Source: Thiocapsa sp. UBA6158 (GTDB lineage: Bacteria > Pseudomonadota > Gammaproteobacteria > Chromatiales > Chromatiaceae). From it: a stretch of DNA of 5,909 nt. Below are positions 1 to 5,750 of this stretch, piece after piece (the stretch's first letter is position 1; each line of letters opens with the position of its first letter). The notes under the pieces are model-generated. The model saw nothing but the letters and a program-made list of their open reading frames with translations. It had not been told where the DNA came from and made no database searches. Location of the stretch: positions 12,916 to 18,824 of the forward strand of contig NZ_DIUM01000026.1 of assembly GCF_002423035.1 (NCBI RefSeq). The letters are read 5' to 3'. The position numbers and the translations under genes are program-made.

Positions 1-1102
1 GCTCGCCGAGCGCGGTCATGCCGTGACGCTCGAGCTGATCGACCAGCGGCGCGATCGCCTCGGCGCCGATCCCGTAGCCGGAGAGGCGTGTCGGAACCTG
101 GAGCGATTCAAAGAAATCGCGGGTGCGCTCGATGGCCGCATCGATGCGCGCGTCTTCGTCGCCGTCACGCAGACCCCAGACCCGTTCGGCGTATTGCAGG
201 AGCTTCCCGCGCTTGTCGAAACGTCGGACCTGCAACATCGCCGGCAAGACAACGGCCAGGGTCTGGGCATGATCCAGCCCGTGCAGCGCGGTGATCTCGT
301 GTCCGACCATGTGGGTCGCCCAATCCTGCGGCACGCCGGCGCCGATGAGTCCGTTCAGCGCGAGGGTCGCGGTCCACATGAGATTGGCGCGCACCGCGTA
401 GTTCTCGGGTTCAGTCAACGCCTTGGGGCCTTCCTCGATCAGGGTCAGCAGCAGACCTTCGGCGAAGCGGTCCTGCACCTTGGCATCGGCCGGATAGGTC
501 AGATACTGTTCGGCGATGTGCACGAAGGCGTCGACCACGCCGTTGGCGACCTGACGCGGCGGCAGCGTATAGGTCTTGGTCGGGTCCAACACAGAGAAGC
601 GCGGGAAGACCAGCGGGTGGATGAAGGCGAGCTTGTCGCGCGTGGCGCGCCGCGTGATGACGGAGCCTGCATTCATCTCGGAGCCGGTCGCCGGTAGTGT
701 CAGCACGCTGCCGAAGGGCACCGCGGAGTTGATCGGCGCCTGCTTGGCGAGGATGTCCCAAGGCTCGCCTTGGAATGGAATGGCCGCGGCGATGAACTTG
801 GTGCCATCGATCACCGAGCCGCCGCCGACCGCCAGCAGAAAGTCGACCTTCTCGCGGCGCGCGAGCTCGACCGCCTGCATCAGGGTCTCGTAGGTCGGGT
901 TCGGCTCGATACCGCCGAATTCCAGAGAGTCCGTCTCGCCCAGCGCCACCTTGACCTCGGCCAGGGTGCCCGTCGTCACGACGCTGCCGCCGCCGTAGGT
1001 GATCAGCACCCGGGCTCCGTTCGGGATCTCGGGGCCGATCGCCGCGATCTGTCCTTCGCCGAAAAGGATTCGGGTCGGATTGTGGAAGATAAAGTTCTGC
1101 AT
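1..1102 (-). CDS. yqhD: YqhD-type NADPH-dependent aldehyde reductase (iron-containing/group III alcohol dehydrogenase), C-terminus cut by window edge
   Basis: The frame reads leftward from ATG at 1102 and is still open at base 1, giving 367 residues. E. coli YqhD has 387, so about 20 C-terminal residues lie outside the window. From memory the match to E. coli YqhD runs over the whole length, including the start (NPTRILFGEG) and the block QVANGVVDAFVH. The N-terminal Rossmann-like domain carries GGGS at 37-40 and a second GGGS at 93-96 for NADP(H). K157 corresponds to the phosphate-contacting lysine of YqhD. The C-terminal helical domain has all four metal ligands: D191, H195, H264 and H278. 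The family reduces short-chain and toxic aldehydes (lipid-peroxidation products, methylglyoxal-type compounds) to alcohols in the cytoplasm. A GGAG ribosome site at 1110-1113, 7 bases from the ATG, supports the start. The gene begins 32 bases after the pirin stop and is probably in the same transcript. No AraC-type YqhC regulator is visible in the window. Confidence 0.95.
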   Translation of the reverse strand, partial: MQNFIFHNPTRILFGEGQIAAIGPEIPNGARVLITYGGGSVVTTGTLAEVKVALGETDSLEFGGIEPNPTYETLMQAVELARREKVDFLLAVGGGSVIDGTKFIAAAIPFQGEPWDILAKQAPINSAVPFGSVLTLPATGSEMNAGSVITRRATRDKLAFIHPLVFPRFSVLDPTKTYTLPPRQVANGVVDAFVHIAEQYLTYPADAKVQDRFAEGLLLTLIEEGPKALTEPENYAVRANLMWTATLALNGLIGAGVPQDWATHMVGHEITALHGLDHAQTLAVVLPAMLQVRRFDKRGKLLQYAERVWGLRDGDEDARIDAAIERTRDFFESLQVPTRLSGYGIGAEAIAPLVDQLERHGMTALGE

Positions 1103-1134
1103 GCGTAGGCTCCGTTGTGACGCGTACTCGTCGC

Positions 1135-2007
1135 TTAGGCCAGACGGCCGGCACTGTAGTCACGCACCGCTTGTTGAATTTCCTGCATCGTGTTCATGAC
1201 GAAGGGGCCATGCTGGGCGATCGGCTCGCGCAAAGGGTTCCCCGCGATCAGCAGGACCCGTGCCTCGCCCGCAGCCTCAATGGCCACGCCGTCGGCGTCC
1301 GCATCGTTGGCGAGGATCGCCATGCGCTGCGACGGCACCGGATGTCCGGCGATACCGACCTCTCCTCGGTAGACATACATGAAGGCATTCCGCTCGATCG
1401 GAAGCACCTGCTCGAATCGCGTACCCGCCGGCAGATGCAGATCCAGAAACAGCGGTGCCGTCGTCTCTCGCGTCACCGCGCCGGTCACGCCGTGGGTCAG
1501 ACCTGCGATCACCGTAACCGCCACGCCCGTCTCGGTCTCGAAGCGCGGTAGCTCGCTCGCGGTGAAATTGCGATACCAGGGCGGGATCATCTTGTCGCGC
1601 GCCGGCAGGTTGAGCCAGAGCTGGAAACCTTCCATCCGGCCTTGGGCCTGCTGCGGGATCTCGGAATGAACCAGACCGCTGCCCGCGGTCATCCACTGGA
1701 CGCCGCCGGTCTCGATCAGACCTTCGTGGCCGGCGCTATCGCGATGCAGCATGCGACCGGCAATCATATAGGTCACAGTCTCGAAGCCGCGGTGCGGATG
1801 ATCCGGAAAGCCCGCGATATAGTCGTCCGGATCGTCGCTTCCGAAGGCATCGAGCATCAGGAAGGGGTCAAGTCGCTGCTGCAGCGGCTGGGTCAGCACT
1901 CGGATCAGGTTCACGCCGGCACCGTCGGTGGTCGCCTGGCCGACCACCAGTCGCTCGATGGTGCGGCTCTGTCGCACCGGCTCGGTTTGGAACATGGTGT
2001 CTGTCAT
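1135..2007 (-). CDS. Pirin family protein (bicupin, quercetin 2,3-dioxygenase/redox-sensor type)
   Basis: This 290-residue protein has the full pirin layout. The N-terminal cupin (about 15-145) contains the pirin signature DHPHRGFET (69-77) and GSGLVHSE (109-116), and a degenerate second cupin covers about 175-290. The expected metal ligands are all present: H70, H72, H114 and E116, matching H56/H58/H101/E103 of human pirin. Pirins bind one Fe (or another metal). Some, such as E. coli YhhW, act as quercetin 2,3-dioxygenases; others bind regulators or metabolic enzymes. The true substrate cannot be read from sequence. The frame is open for 114 codons upstream, but that stretch crosses the REP repeats and has no pirin-like residues. 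The ATG at 2007 has AGGAG at 2016-2020 with 8-base spacing, and the protein begins as pirins do. A second in-frame ATG at 1995 is less likely. It lies downstream of azoR and 32 bases before yqhD. Confidence 0.95.
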   Translation of the reverse strand: MTDTMFQTEPVRQSRTIERLVVGQATTDGAGVNLIRVLTQPLQQRLDPFLMLDAFGSDDPDDYIAGFPDHPHRGFETVTYMIAGRMLHRDSAGHEGLIETGGVQWMTAGSGLVHSEIPQQAQGRMEGFQLWLNLPARDKMIPPWYRNFTASELPRFETETGVAVTVIAGLTHGVTGAVTRETTAPLFLDLHLPAGTRFEQVLPIERNAFMYVYRGEVGIAGHPVPSQRMAILANDADADGVAIEAAGEARVLLIAGNPLREPIAQHGPFVMNTMQEIQQAVRDYSAGRLA

Positions 2008-2015
2008 CTGGATGA

Positions 2016-2020
2016 CTCCT
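2016..2020 (-). promoter_or_regulatory. Ribosome binding site fixing the pirin start
   Basis: AGGAG on the minus strand lies 8 bases before the ATG at 2007. It decides the pirin start against a much longer in-frame reading that would begin inside azoR at 2349. Confidence 0.8.
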
Positions 2021-2025
2021 GGTTT

Positions 2026-2043
2026 GCAGCGCCGCGGCGCTGC
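2026..2043. repeat. 18-base perfect palindrome upstream of the pirin ribosome site
   Basis: GCAGCGCCG followed at once by CGGCGCTGC is a perfect GC-rich dyad with no spacer. It ends 5 bases upstream of the pirin AGGAG. It could be an operator for a dimeric regulator, or in mRNA a stem close to the ribosome site. It has no sequence in common with the REP units nearby. That it is a perfect palindrome is seen directly; any function is inferred, and short GC-rich palindromes also arise by chance at this base composition. Confidence 0.5.
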
Positions 2044-2111
2044 GCCTCTAAGGTGCTTTCCGGGAATCATCATCCCGACTGCGCATGCCCGGCAAAACTG
2101 AAAGGACCTTG

Positions 2112-2131
2112 GGTGCGAATTTATTCGCACA
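2112..2131 (+). repeat. REP-like palindrome, copy 1
   Basis: Arms GTGCGAAT (2113-2120) and ATTCGCAC (2123-2130) are perfect and separated by TT. One further base on each side (G before, A after) is shared with copy 2. The four bases before the stem are TTGG, not GTAG as in copy 2, so this copy looks degenerate at its conserved end. Confidence 0.7.
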
Positions 2132-2178
2132 GCCCGGACGGTGGCATTGCCGAGCGCCTCGCGGGCGGAACCGGCGTG

Positions 2179-2201
2179 TGTGCGAATAAATTCGCACCTA
2201 C
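2179..2201 (-). repeat. REP-like palindrome, copy 2, with GTAG tetranucleotide
   Basis: This is the exact reverse complement of copy 1 (arms 2180-2187 and 2190-2197, loop AA on the plus strand). Read on the minus strand, the stem is immediately preceded by GTAG (2201-2198). A short GTAG/GGAG-type tetranucleotide 5' of the stem is the known hallmark of REPs processed by RAYT transposases, which supports REP identity over a simple operator. Confidence 0.7.
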
Positions 2202-2248
2202 AGGCTGATGGGTCCTTTTCGAAAATCGCCCCCGAAAACCGCCAAGGC

Positions 2249-2848
2249 TCAGGCAAAGGCCGCCGCGAGATCGGCCTCGGCCTCGGCGAAACCCCGCTCG
2301 GCCGACTCGGGTCCCATGTTGAGCCCTTCGGCGTAGATGAACCGCACATCGGTCATACCGAGAAACCCGAGCAGAGTCTTCAGATAGGGCACTTGACTGT
2401 CGGCCGGGGTATCGCGATACCGACCGCCGCGCGCCAGCGCCACGTAGACGCGCCGACCCGTGAGCAGACCGACCGGTCCCTGTTCCGTGTAGCGGAAAGT
2501 CACGCCGACACGAGCGACGGCATCGATCCAGTTCTTCAGTTGCGCCGGTACGCCGAAGTTGTACATGGGCACGCCGAGCACGATTACGTCGGCGGCTTGG
2601 ACCTCCGCGATCAGGGCATCGTCGAGCGCAACGCGGGCGGCCTGCTCGGGCGTGCGCTGCTCGGGCGGCGTCGAGAGTGCGACCAGTCCGGCCTCGTCCA
2701 GGAGCGGATGGGGTCGGGTCGCCAGATCGCGGACCTGCACGCGCGCCGTCGGGTTCTCGGCGCGCAGGCGCTCGACCACGACATCGGCGATTCGGGTGGA
2801 GTTGGCGCCTTCGCGGCGGGCACTGGCATTGATCTGAAGGATGTTCAT
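2249..2848 (-). CDS. azoR: FMN-dependent NADH-azoreductase / NAD(P)H-quinone oxidoreductase
   Basis: This 199-residue flavodoxin-like protein is close in length to E. coli AzoR (201). Visible family blocks are the N-terminal FMN-phosphate loop after the first strand (INASARREGANSTR, 6-19), PMYNFGVPAQLKNWID (94-109) around the flavin, GVTFRYTEQGP (115-125), ARGG (139-142) in place of the usual SRGG, and LGFLGMTDVRFIYAEG (160-175). AzoR is a cytoplasmic homodimer that uses NAD(P)H for two-electron reduction of quinones and azo dyes, protecting against thiol-reactive quinone stress. The start at 2848 gives the family N-terminus (MNILQINAS) but has only a weak ribosome site. An in-frame ATG at 2875, preceded by AGG at 6 bases, would add nine residues (MKPDAETDT). 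The gene is divergent from lysR, and the leader contains a strong inverted repeat. Confidence 0.94.
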   Translation of the reverse strand: MNILQINASARREGANSTRIADVVVERLRAENPTARVQVRDLATRPHPLLDEAGLVALSTPPEQRTPEQAARVALDDALIAEVQAADVIVLGVPMYNFGVPAQLKNWIDAVARVGVTFRYTEQGPVGLLTGRRVYVALARGGRYRDTPADSQVPYLKTLLGFLGMTDVRFIYAEGLNMGPESAERGFAEAEADLAAAFA

Positions 2849-2855
2849 CGTATCG

Positions 2856-2903
2856 GTCTCGGCATCGGGTTTCATCTGAGACCTGACATAGTGATGCCGA
2901 GAC
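2856..2903. promoter_or_regulatory. Perfect 11-bp inverted repeat in the azoR leader
   Basis: GTCTCGGCATC (2856-2866) and GATGCCGAGAC (2893-2903) are perfect reverse complements separated by 26 bases. As DNA it could hold two half-sites for the adjacent LysR regulator. As azoR leader RNA it would form an 11-bp stem ending 7 bases before the ATG at 2848, with the alternative ATG at 2875 and its AGG in the loop. The repeat is seen directly; its use is inferred. Confidence 0.55.
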
Positions 2904-2919
2904 GCCAAGAGTAGGCGTC
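2901..2919. promoter_or_regulatory. Candidate LysR operator: GACGCC-N7-GGCGTC dyad
   Basis: A perfect 6-bp dyad with a 7-base spacer sits in the middle of the azoR-lysR divergent gap. Its left arm shares three bases with the end of the larger inverted repeat. LysR-type regulators bind interrupted dyads of about this size between divergent genes, but this one does not follow the strict T-N11-A consensus. It overlaps a TTGACG hexamer (minus strand, 2921-2916) that could serve as an azoR -35 box, although no convincing -10 follows. Confidence 0.35.
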
Positions 2920-2931
2920 AAATCGGATAAC

Positions 2932-2953
2932 ATTGTCCCACCTATGGAACAAT
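2932..2953. promoter_or_regulatory. Imperfect dyad across the lysR start codon
   Basis: ATTGTCCC (2932-2939) and GGAACAAT (2946-2953) match at 7 of 8 positions around a 6-base spacer that includes the first two bases of the lysR ATG. A repressor bound here would block lysR itself, which would fit autoregulation. No regulator can be assigned with confidence. Confidence 0.3.
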
Positions 2954-3879
2954 TTGAACCCAACGACCTCCTGATCTTCGCCCATGTTGCCGAGGCGGGC
3001 AGCTTCAGCCGTGCCGCCGAGCGGATCGGCCTGCCCAAATCGACCCTCTCGCGCCGGATCTCAGTGCTCGAAGACCGTCTGGGCGAACGCCTGATGCTGC
3101 GCACCACACGGCGCCTCACCCTGACCGAACTCGGCGAGCATCTGCTCGCGCACGCCCGCCAGGTCGCCGACGAGGTCGACGCGGTGCGTGCGCTCGCCGA
3201 GCATCGCCAAGCCCGACCCACCGGACGGCTGCGCGTCTCGATGCCGGGCGATTTCGCGACACTACTCCTGAGCGAGATGCTGGCGACCTACATCGCACGC
3301 CACCCGGCGGTCATGCTGGAGCTGGATCTGTCCCCGCGACGCGTGGATCTACTCGGCGAGGGCTTCGACATTGCGGTGCGCACCGGCGCACTGCCGGACG
3401 ATGCACTGCTGGCCGCGCGTCGTCTCGCGCTCTTCCCGATCGGTCTCTATGCGGCCCCCAGCTACCTGTGCGAGCACGGCGACCCGGCGATCCCGGACGA
3501 TCTGCTCCGACACCGGGCCCTCTGTCTCGTCGGGCGCGACGGGGAAACCACGCCTTGGGAGCTGACCGCCGGGACGACACACTGGGAGGGTCTGCCCGAG
3601 GGCCGCATCGCCGCGAACTCGCCCGACATCCTGATCCGCTTGGCCGACGCCGGGGTCGGGATCGCCGCCGTCCCGGACTGTTACGCCGCGCGCAATGTCG
3701 AGCAGGGTAGCCTGCGGCGCGTGCTTCCGGCATGGGCGCTCCCGGCGCAGACGGCTTGGGCGGTTTTCCCCGGTCGCCGGCTGATGCCGGCGAAGACGCG
3801 GACCTTTATCGACATGCTCGAAGCGGCGCTGGGCGGTGCGCCCGGCAATCTTCCGCCCGGCAATGGTCGGGGCGGATGA
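2944..3879 (+). CDS. LysR-family transcriptional regulator, divergent from azoR
   Basis: The 311-residue protein has the standard LysR plan. A winged helix-turn-helix occupies about 6-64 (FSRAAERIGLPKSTLSRRISVLEDRLG, residues 21-47), a linker helix about 65-90, and a type 2 periplasmic-binding-like effector domain about 93-293. The C-terminal tail is proline/glycine-rich and probably disordered. The effector domain has the LysR-typical GFDIAVRTG (140-148) and DAGVGIAAVPD (235-245). The inducer cannot be told from sequence. Its position back to back with azoR makes azoR, and perhaps pirin-yqhD, the likely target, with quinones or other electrophiles the likely signal. The ATG at 2944 has no recognisable Shine-Dalgarno sequence. 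A GATAAC hexamer at 2926-2931, if a -10 box, would give an almost leaderless mRNA. Confidence 0.93.
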   Translation: MEQFEPNDLLIFAHVAEAGSFSRAAERIGLPKSTLSRRISVLEDRLGERLMLRTTRRLTLTELGEHLLAHARQVADEVDAVRALAEHRQARPTGRLRVSMPGDFATLLLSEMLATYIARHPAVMLELDLSPRRVDLLGEGFDIAVRTGALPDDALLAARRLALFPIGLYAAPSYLCEHGDPAIPDDLLRHRALCLVGRDGETTPWELTAGTTHWEGLPEGRIAANSPDILIRLADAGVGIAAVPDCYAARNVEQGSLRRVLPAWALPAQTAWAVFPGRRLMPAKTRTFIDMLEAALGGAPGNLPPGNGRGG

Positions 3880-3894
3880 TTCCTCGGGGATCGT

Positions 3895-3914
3895 CGGCCG
3901 GGTTTGACCCGCCG
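3895..3914. terminator. Weak hairpin after lysR, without a T-tract
   Basis: CGG-c-CGGGT pairs with ACCCG-CCG around a TTG loop: an 8-bp stem with one bulged base, starting 15 bases after the lysR stop. The bases after it (ATTCAGGG) are not T-rich, so intrinsic termination would be poor. It overlaps the -35 box of the proposed mtgA promoter. Confidence 0.3.
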
Positions 3915-3932
3915 ATTCAGGGTCCGGATACT
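3904..3932 (+). promoter_or_regulatory. Candidate sigma70 promoter for mtgA
   Basis: TTGACC at 3904-3909 (5 of 6 to consensus) and GATACT at 3927-3932 (4 of 6) are separated by the ideal 17 bases. Transcription would begin near 3939-3940, about 60 bases before the mtgA ATG. This is the best promoter match noticed in the window and suggests mtgA is transcribed independently of lysR. Confidence 0.55.
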
Positions 3933-3998
3933 TCGACGATACCTCTTCGGCGGATCGTCCAACGGCGCTCCGATCACCCGCTCGCATGACCCGCAATC

Positions 3999-4715
3999 AT
4001 GGCCGCTCGAAAACAACGCTCTCGGAAAATGCTGTTGCGCCGGATCGCGCTCGTGCTTGCGGGCATGATGGCGCTGTCGGTCGTGTTGGTCTTGATCTTG
4101 CGCTGGATCGACCCGCCGACATCCGCCTTCATGATTCAGCGTTGGATCACTGCCCATTCCGAGCCCGGCGAGCCGCCTTACGTCTATCACGAGTGGGCCG
4201 ACTGGGACGCCATCCCGGCGGTCGTCAAGCTCGCCGTCATCGCCGCGGAGGATCAGCGCTTCCCCGGTCACGGCGGATTCGACACCATCGAGATCGAGCG
4301 GGCCTGGCAGCGCTATCGTGCCGGGGAGCGACTGCGCGGGGCGAGCACCATCAGCCAACAGACGGCCAAGAACCTCTTCCTCTGGTCCGGCCGCGACCCG
4401 ATTCGCAAGGCACTCGAGGTCTGGTACACGCTGCTGATCGAGACGCTTTGGCCCAAGGAGCGGATCCTCGAAGTCTATCTCAACATCGCCCAGCTCAGCC
4501 CCGACACCTTCGGCGTCGGGGCCGCGAGCTGGCGCTATTTCGATCGCCCGGTGATGGCGCTGAGCAGCTCGGATGCCGCCCTGATCGCCGCCGTGCTGCC
4601 GAATCCCAACATCTATCGACTCGAAACACCCTCGGCGACCGTTCAACGCCGCGCCACCTGGATCCGGCGTCAGATGGCGCAGCTCGGCGGCGTGTCCTAT
4701 CTCAACAAGCTCTGA
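3999..4715 (+). CDS. mtgA: Monofunctional biosynthetic peptidoglycan transglycosylase (glycosyltransferase family 51)
   Basis: The 238-residue protein begins with a short basic cytoplasmic segment (RKQRSRKMLLRR), then one membrane helix at about 15-34, then a periplasmic GT51 domain. The conserved GT51 motifs appear in order: EDQRFPGHGGFD (84-95) with catalytic E84, GASTISQQTAKNLFL (114-128), RKALE (136-140) with the second glutamate E140, and KERILEVYLN (153-162). The enzyme polymerises lipid II into glycan strands. Having no transpeptidase domain, it leaves crosslinking to the penicillin-binding proteins. The length fits MtgA (about 240). The start is the first ATG after an in-frame stop at 3987 and has no clear Shine-Dalgarno sequence. 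The ATG of residue 11 (4029) is possible but would remove basic residues before the membrane helix. No functional link to the flanking redox genes is apparent. Confidence 0.95.
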   Translation: MAARKQRSRKMLLRRIALVLAGMMALSVVLVLILRWIDPPTSAFMIQRWITAHSEPGEPPYVYHEWADWDAIPAVVKLAVIAAEDQRFPGHGGFDTIEIERAWQRYRAGERLRGASTISQQTAKNLFLWSGRDPIRKALEVWYTLLIETLWPKERILEVYLNIAQLSPDTFGVGAASWRYFDRPVMALSSSDAALIAAVLPNPNIYRLETPSATVQRRATWIRRQMAQLGGVSYLNKL

Positions 4716-4725
4716 TCGCGCCGCT

Positions 4726-5649
4726 TTATCGGTTCAAGTATCCCAACTGGTCGACGCCGAAGGGTGTCGGGGTCAAGCCGAGCCGCGCGAAACTGTCGTT
4801 CTCGAAGCAGACGTTCCCCTCCATCAACATCCGGATCTGATCGCGCGAGATGGGAAACCAGGGATAGCGGTCGAGCAGACTCGCGGTCGCCTTGATGGCC
4901 ATCGCCGGGGCCGGCAGCATCAGCTTGGTCTTGCCGGAGGCCGCGGCGATCGTGGTCAGGATCGCCTTCCAGCTCAGACGCTGGGGTCCGCACAAGCTGT
5001 AGGTCTGGGATTCGGTGCGCGACTCGCTCACGGCCAGCACGAAGGCCGCGGCGACGTCGTCGATATGGACCGGTGCCAGCTCGAAACCACCCGCATTCTT
5101 GGGGAACAGGCCGCTGTAGAAGAGCGGTGCGGGCATCGGGCTGTCGATGATGTCCTTCTTGAGCTGGGAGCAAAACTCCATCCGACCGTCCGGGTCGCCG
5201 AAGATGACCGAGGGGCGGAAGATGGTCCAGCGCAGCCCGGATGCCTTGAGCGCCGCCTCGGCAAGTGCCTTGCTGCGTTGATAGGGCGTGCCCTCGACAT
5301 GGACCCCGTTGGCGCTCATCAGGATGAATCGGCCCACGCCTTGCCGCTTCGCCGCCGCGATCGTGTCCTCGACGCCGACGCGCTGCAGCGCATCGAAGGT
5401 GATCCCGCGGCTCGGAAACTCGCGCAGGATGCCGATCAGATAGATCACCGCATCCGAGCCTTCCAGACAACGATCGAGCGCAACCGGATCGGCGACGTCA
5501 CCCGGGACGATATCGCAATGCTCCGGCTGCGCGACCTTCTGCTCGCTGCCCGGCCGGACCAGAAGCCGCGGCCGATGACCGGCGGCGATCAAGTGCCGAG
5601 AGATGTTGGTGCCGACAAAACCGGTACCGCCGATGATGGCAACCTTCAT
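4726..5649 (-). CDS. Atypical SDR, NDUFA9-like NAD(P)-binding protein (complex I NDUFA9 subunit family / NAD-dependent epimerase type)
   Basis: This 307-residue protein has an N-terminal Rossmann fold with the dinucleotide loop GGTGFVG at 7-13. It continues with MSANG (111-115), an YxxxK pair at Y123/K127, and FRPSVIFG (144-151). The C-terminal part, with FPISRDQIRMLMEGNV followed by LGLTP (265-294), is typical of NDUFA9-like atypical SDRs. The mitochondrial member is an accessory subunit of respiratory complex I that binds NADPH. Free-standing bacterial members are common and their substrate is mostly unknown, so no reaction is assigned. The start at 5649 is chosen because a strong AAGGAGG lies 5 bases upstream. 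An in-frame ATG at 5667 has no ribosome site and would place this one inside the gene. It converges on mtgA with 10 bases between the stop codons. Confidence 0.9.
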   Translation of the reverse strand: MKVAIIGGTGFVGTNISRHLIAAGHRPRLLVRPGSEQKVAQPEHCDIVPGDVADPVALDRCLEGSDAVIYLIGILREFPSRGITFDALQRVGVEDTIAAAKRQGVGRFILMSANGVHVEGTPYQRSKALAEAALKASGLRWTIFRPSVIFGDPDGRMEFCSQLKKDIIDSPMPAPLFYSGLFPKNAGGFELAPVHIDDVAAAFVLAVSESRTESQTYSLCGPQRLSWKAILTTIAAASGKTKLMLPAPAMAIKATASLLDRYPWFPISRDQIRMLMEGNVCFENDSFARLGLTPTPFGVDQLGYLNR

Positions 5650-5654
5650 AAGAG

Positions 5655-5661
5655 CCTCCTT
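5655..5661 (-). promoter_or_regulatory. Strong ribosome binding site fixing the SDR start
   Basis: AAGGAGG on the minus strand, 5 bases before ATG 5649, is the strongest Shine-Dalgarno sequence noticed in the window. It rules against the ATG at 5667. Confidence 0.85.
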
Positions 5662-5750
5662 TCGCATTGATGGGCTGTGGCGGACGACGTGCCGTCATCC
5701 GGGCTAAACCGCGCCGGGTGCGGTATGCGTCGTTTGTTGGATTGGCTTGG

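Larger units (their letters stand above)
2101..2218. repeat. Composite inverted repeat: two REP-like palindromes in opposite orientation (BIME-like)
   Basis: Two copies of a 20-base unit, each itself a palindrome, face each other at 2112-2131 and 2179-2198, separated by 47 bases. They are bracketed by a further inverted repeat, AAAGGACC at 2101-2108 and GGTCCTTT at 2211-2218. The layout resembles the paired REP elements (BIMEs) found between genes in enterobacteria and pseudomonads, which are mobilised by RAYT (TnpA-REP) transposases acting elsewhere. It lies between azoR and pirin, within the presumed transcript, where such hairpins can attenuate transcription or protect upstream mRNA from 3' decay. 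No transposase is present, so it would be a non-autonomous element. Confidence 0.75.

Noticed and set aside
411..1163. Minus-strand open frame overlapping yqhD
   Set aside because: It is out of frame with the clear YqhD reading and has no recognisable features; the real yqhD frame is simply open at the window edge.
2112..2198. The two palindromes as a CRISPR array
   Set aside because: There are only two copies, in opposite orientation, each a short palindrome with a single 47-base gap, and no cas genes.
2216..2225. TTTTCGAAAA palindrome after azoR as a terminator
   Set aside because: It is a 10-base AT-rich palindrome without a GC stem or a following T-tract, too weak to call.
2008..2349. 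N-terminal extension of pirin by 114 residues in the same open frame
   Set aside because: The extension runs through the REP repeats and into azoR, lacks pirin similarity, and the ATG at 2007 has a good ribosome site.
2882..2921. TTGACG (minus strand) as the -35 of an azoR promoter
   Set aside because: Spacings of 16-18 bases give no acceptable -10 box; the nearest AT-containing hexamers are 22-25 bases away.
2121..3221. Long minus-strand open frame across lysR, azoR and the divergent gap
   Set aside because: It is arginine/serine-rich, overlaps two well-recognised genes in other frames or strands, and has no domain. Such frames are common in GC-rich DNA.
3681..4646. Long minus-strand open frame antisense to mtgA and the lysR end
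   Set aside because: It lies opposite conserved GT51 motifs, its composition reflects the codons of the real strand, and no family is recognisable.
3986..4840. Plus-strand frame starting 13 bases before mtgA
   Set aside because: It overlaps mtgA out of frame. The MtgA frame carries every catalytic motif, while this one is arginine-rich with no domain.
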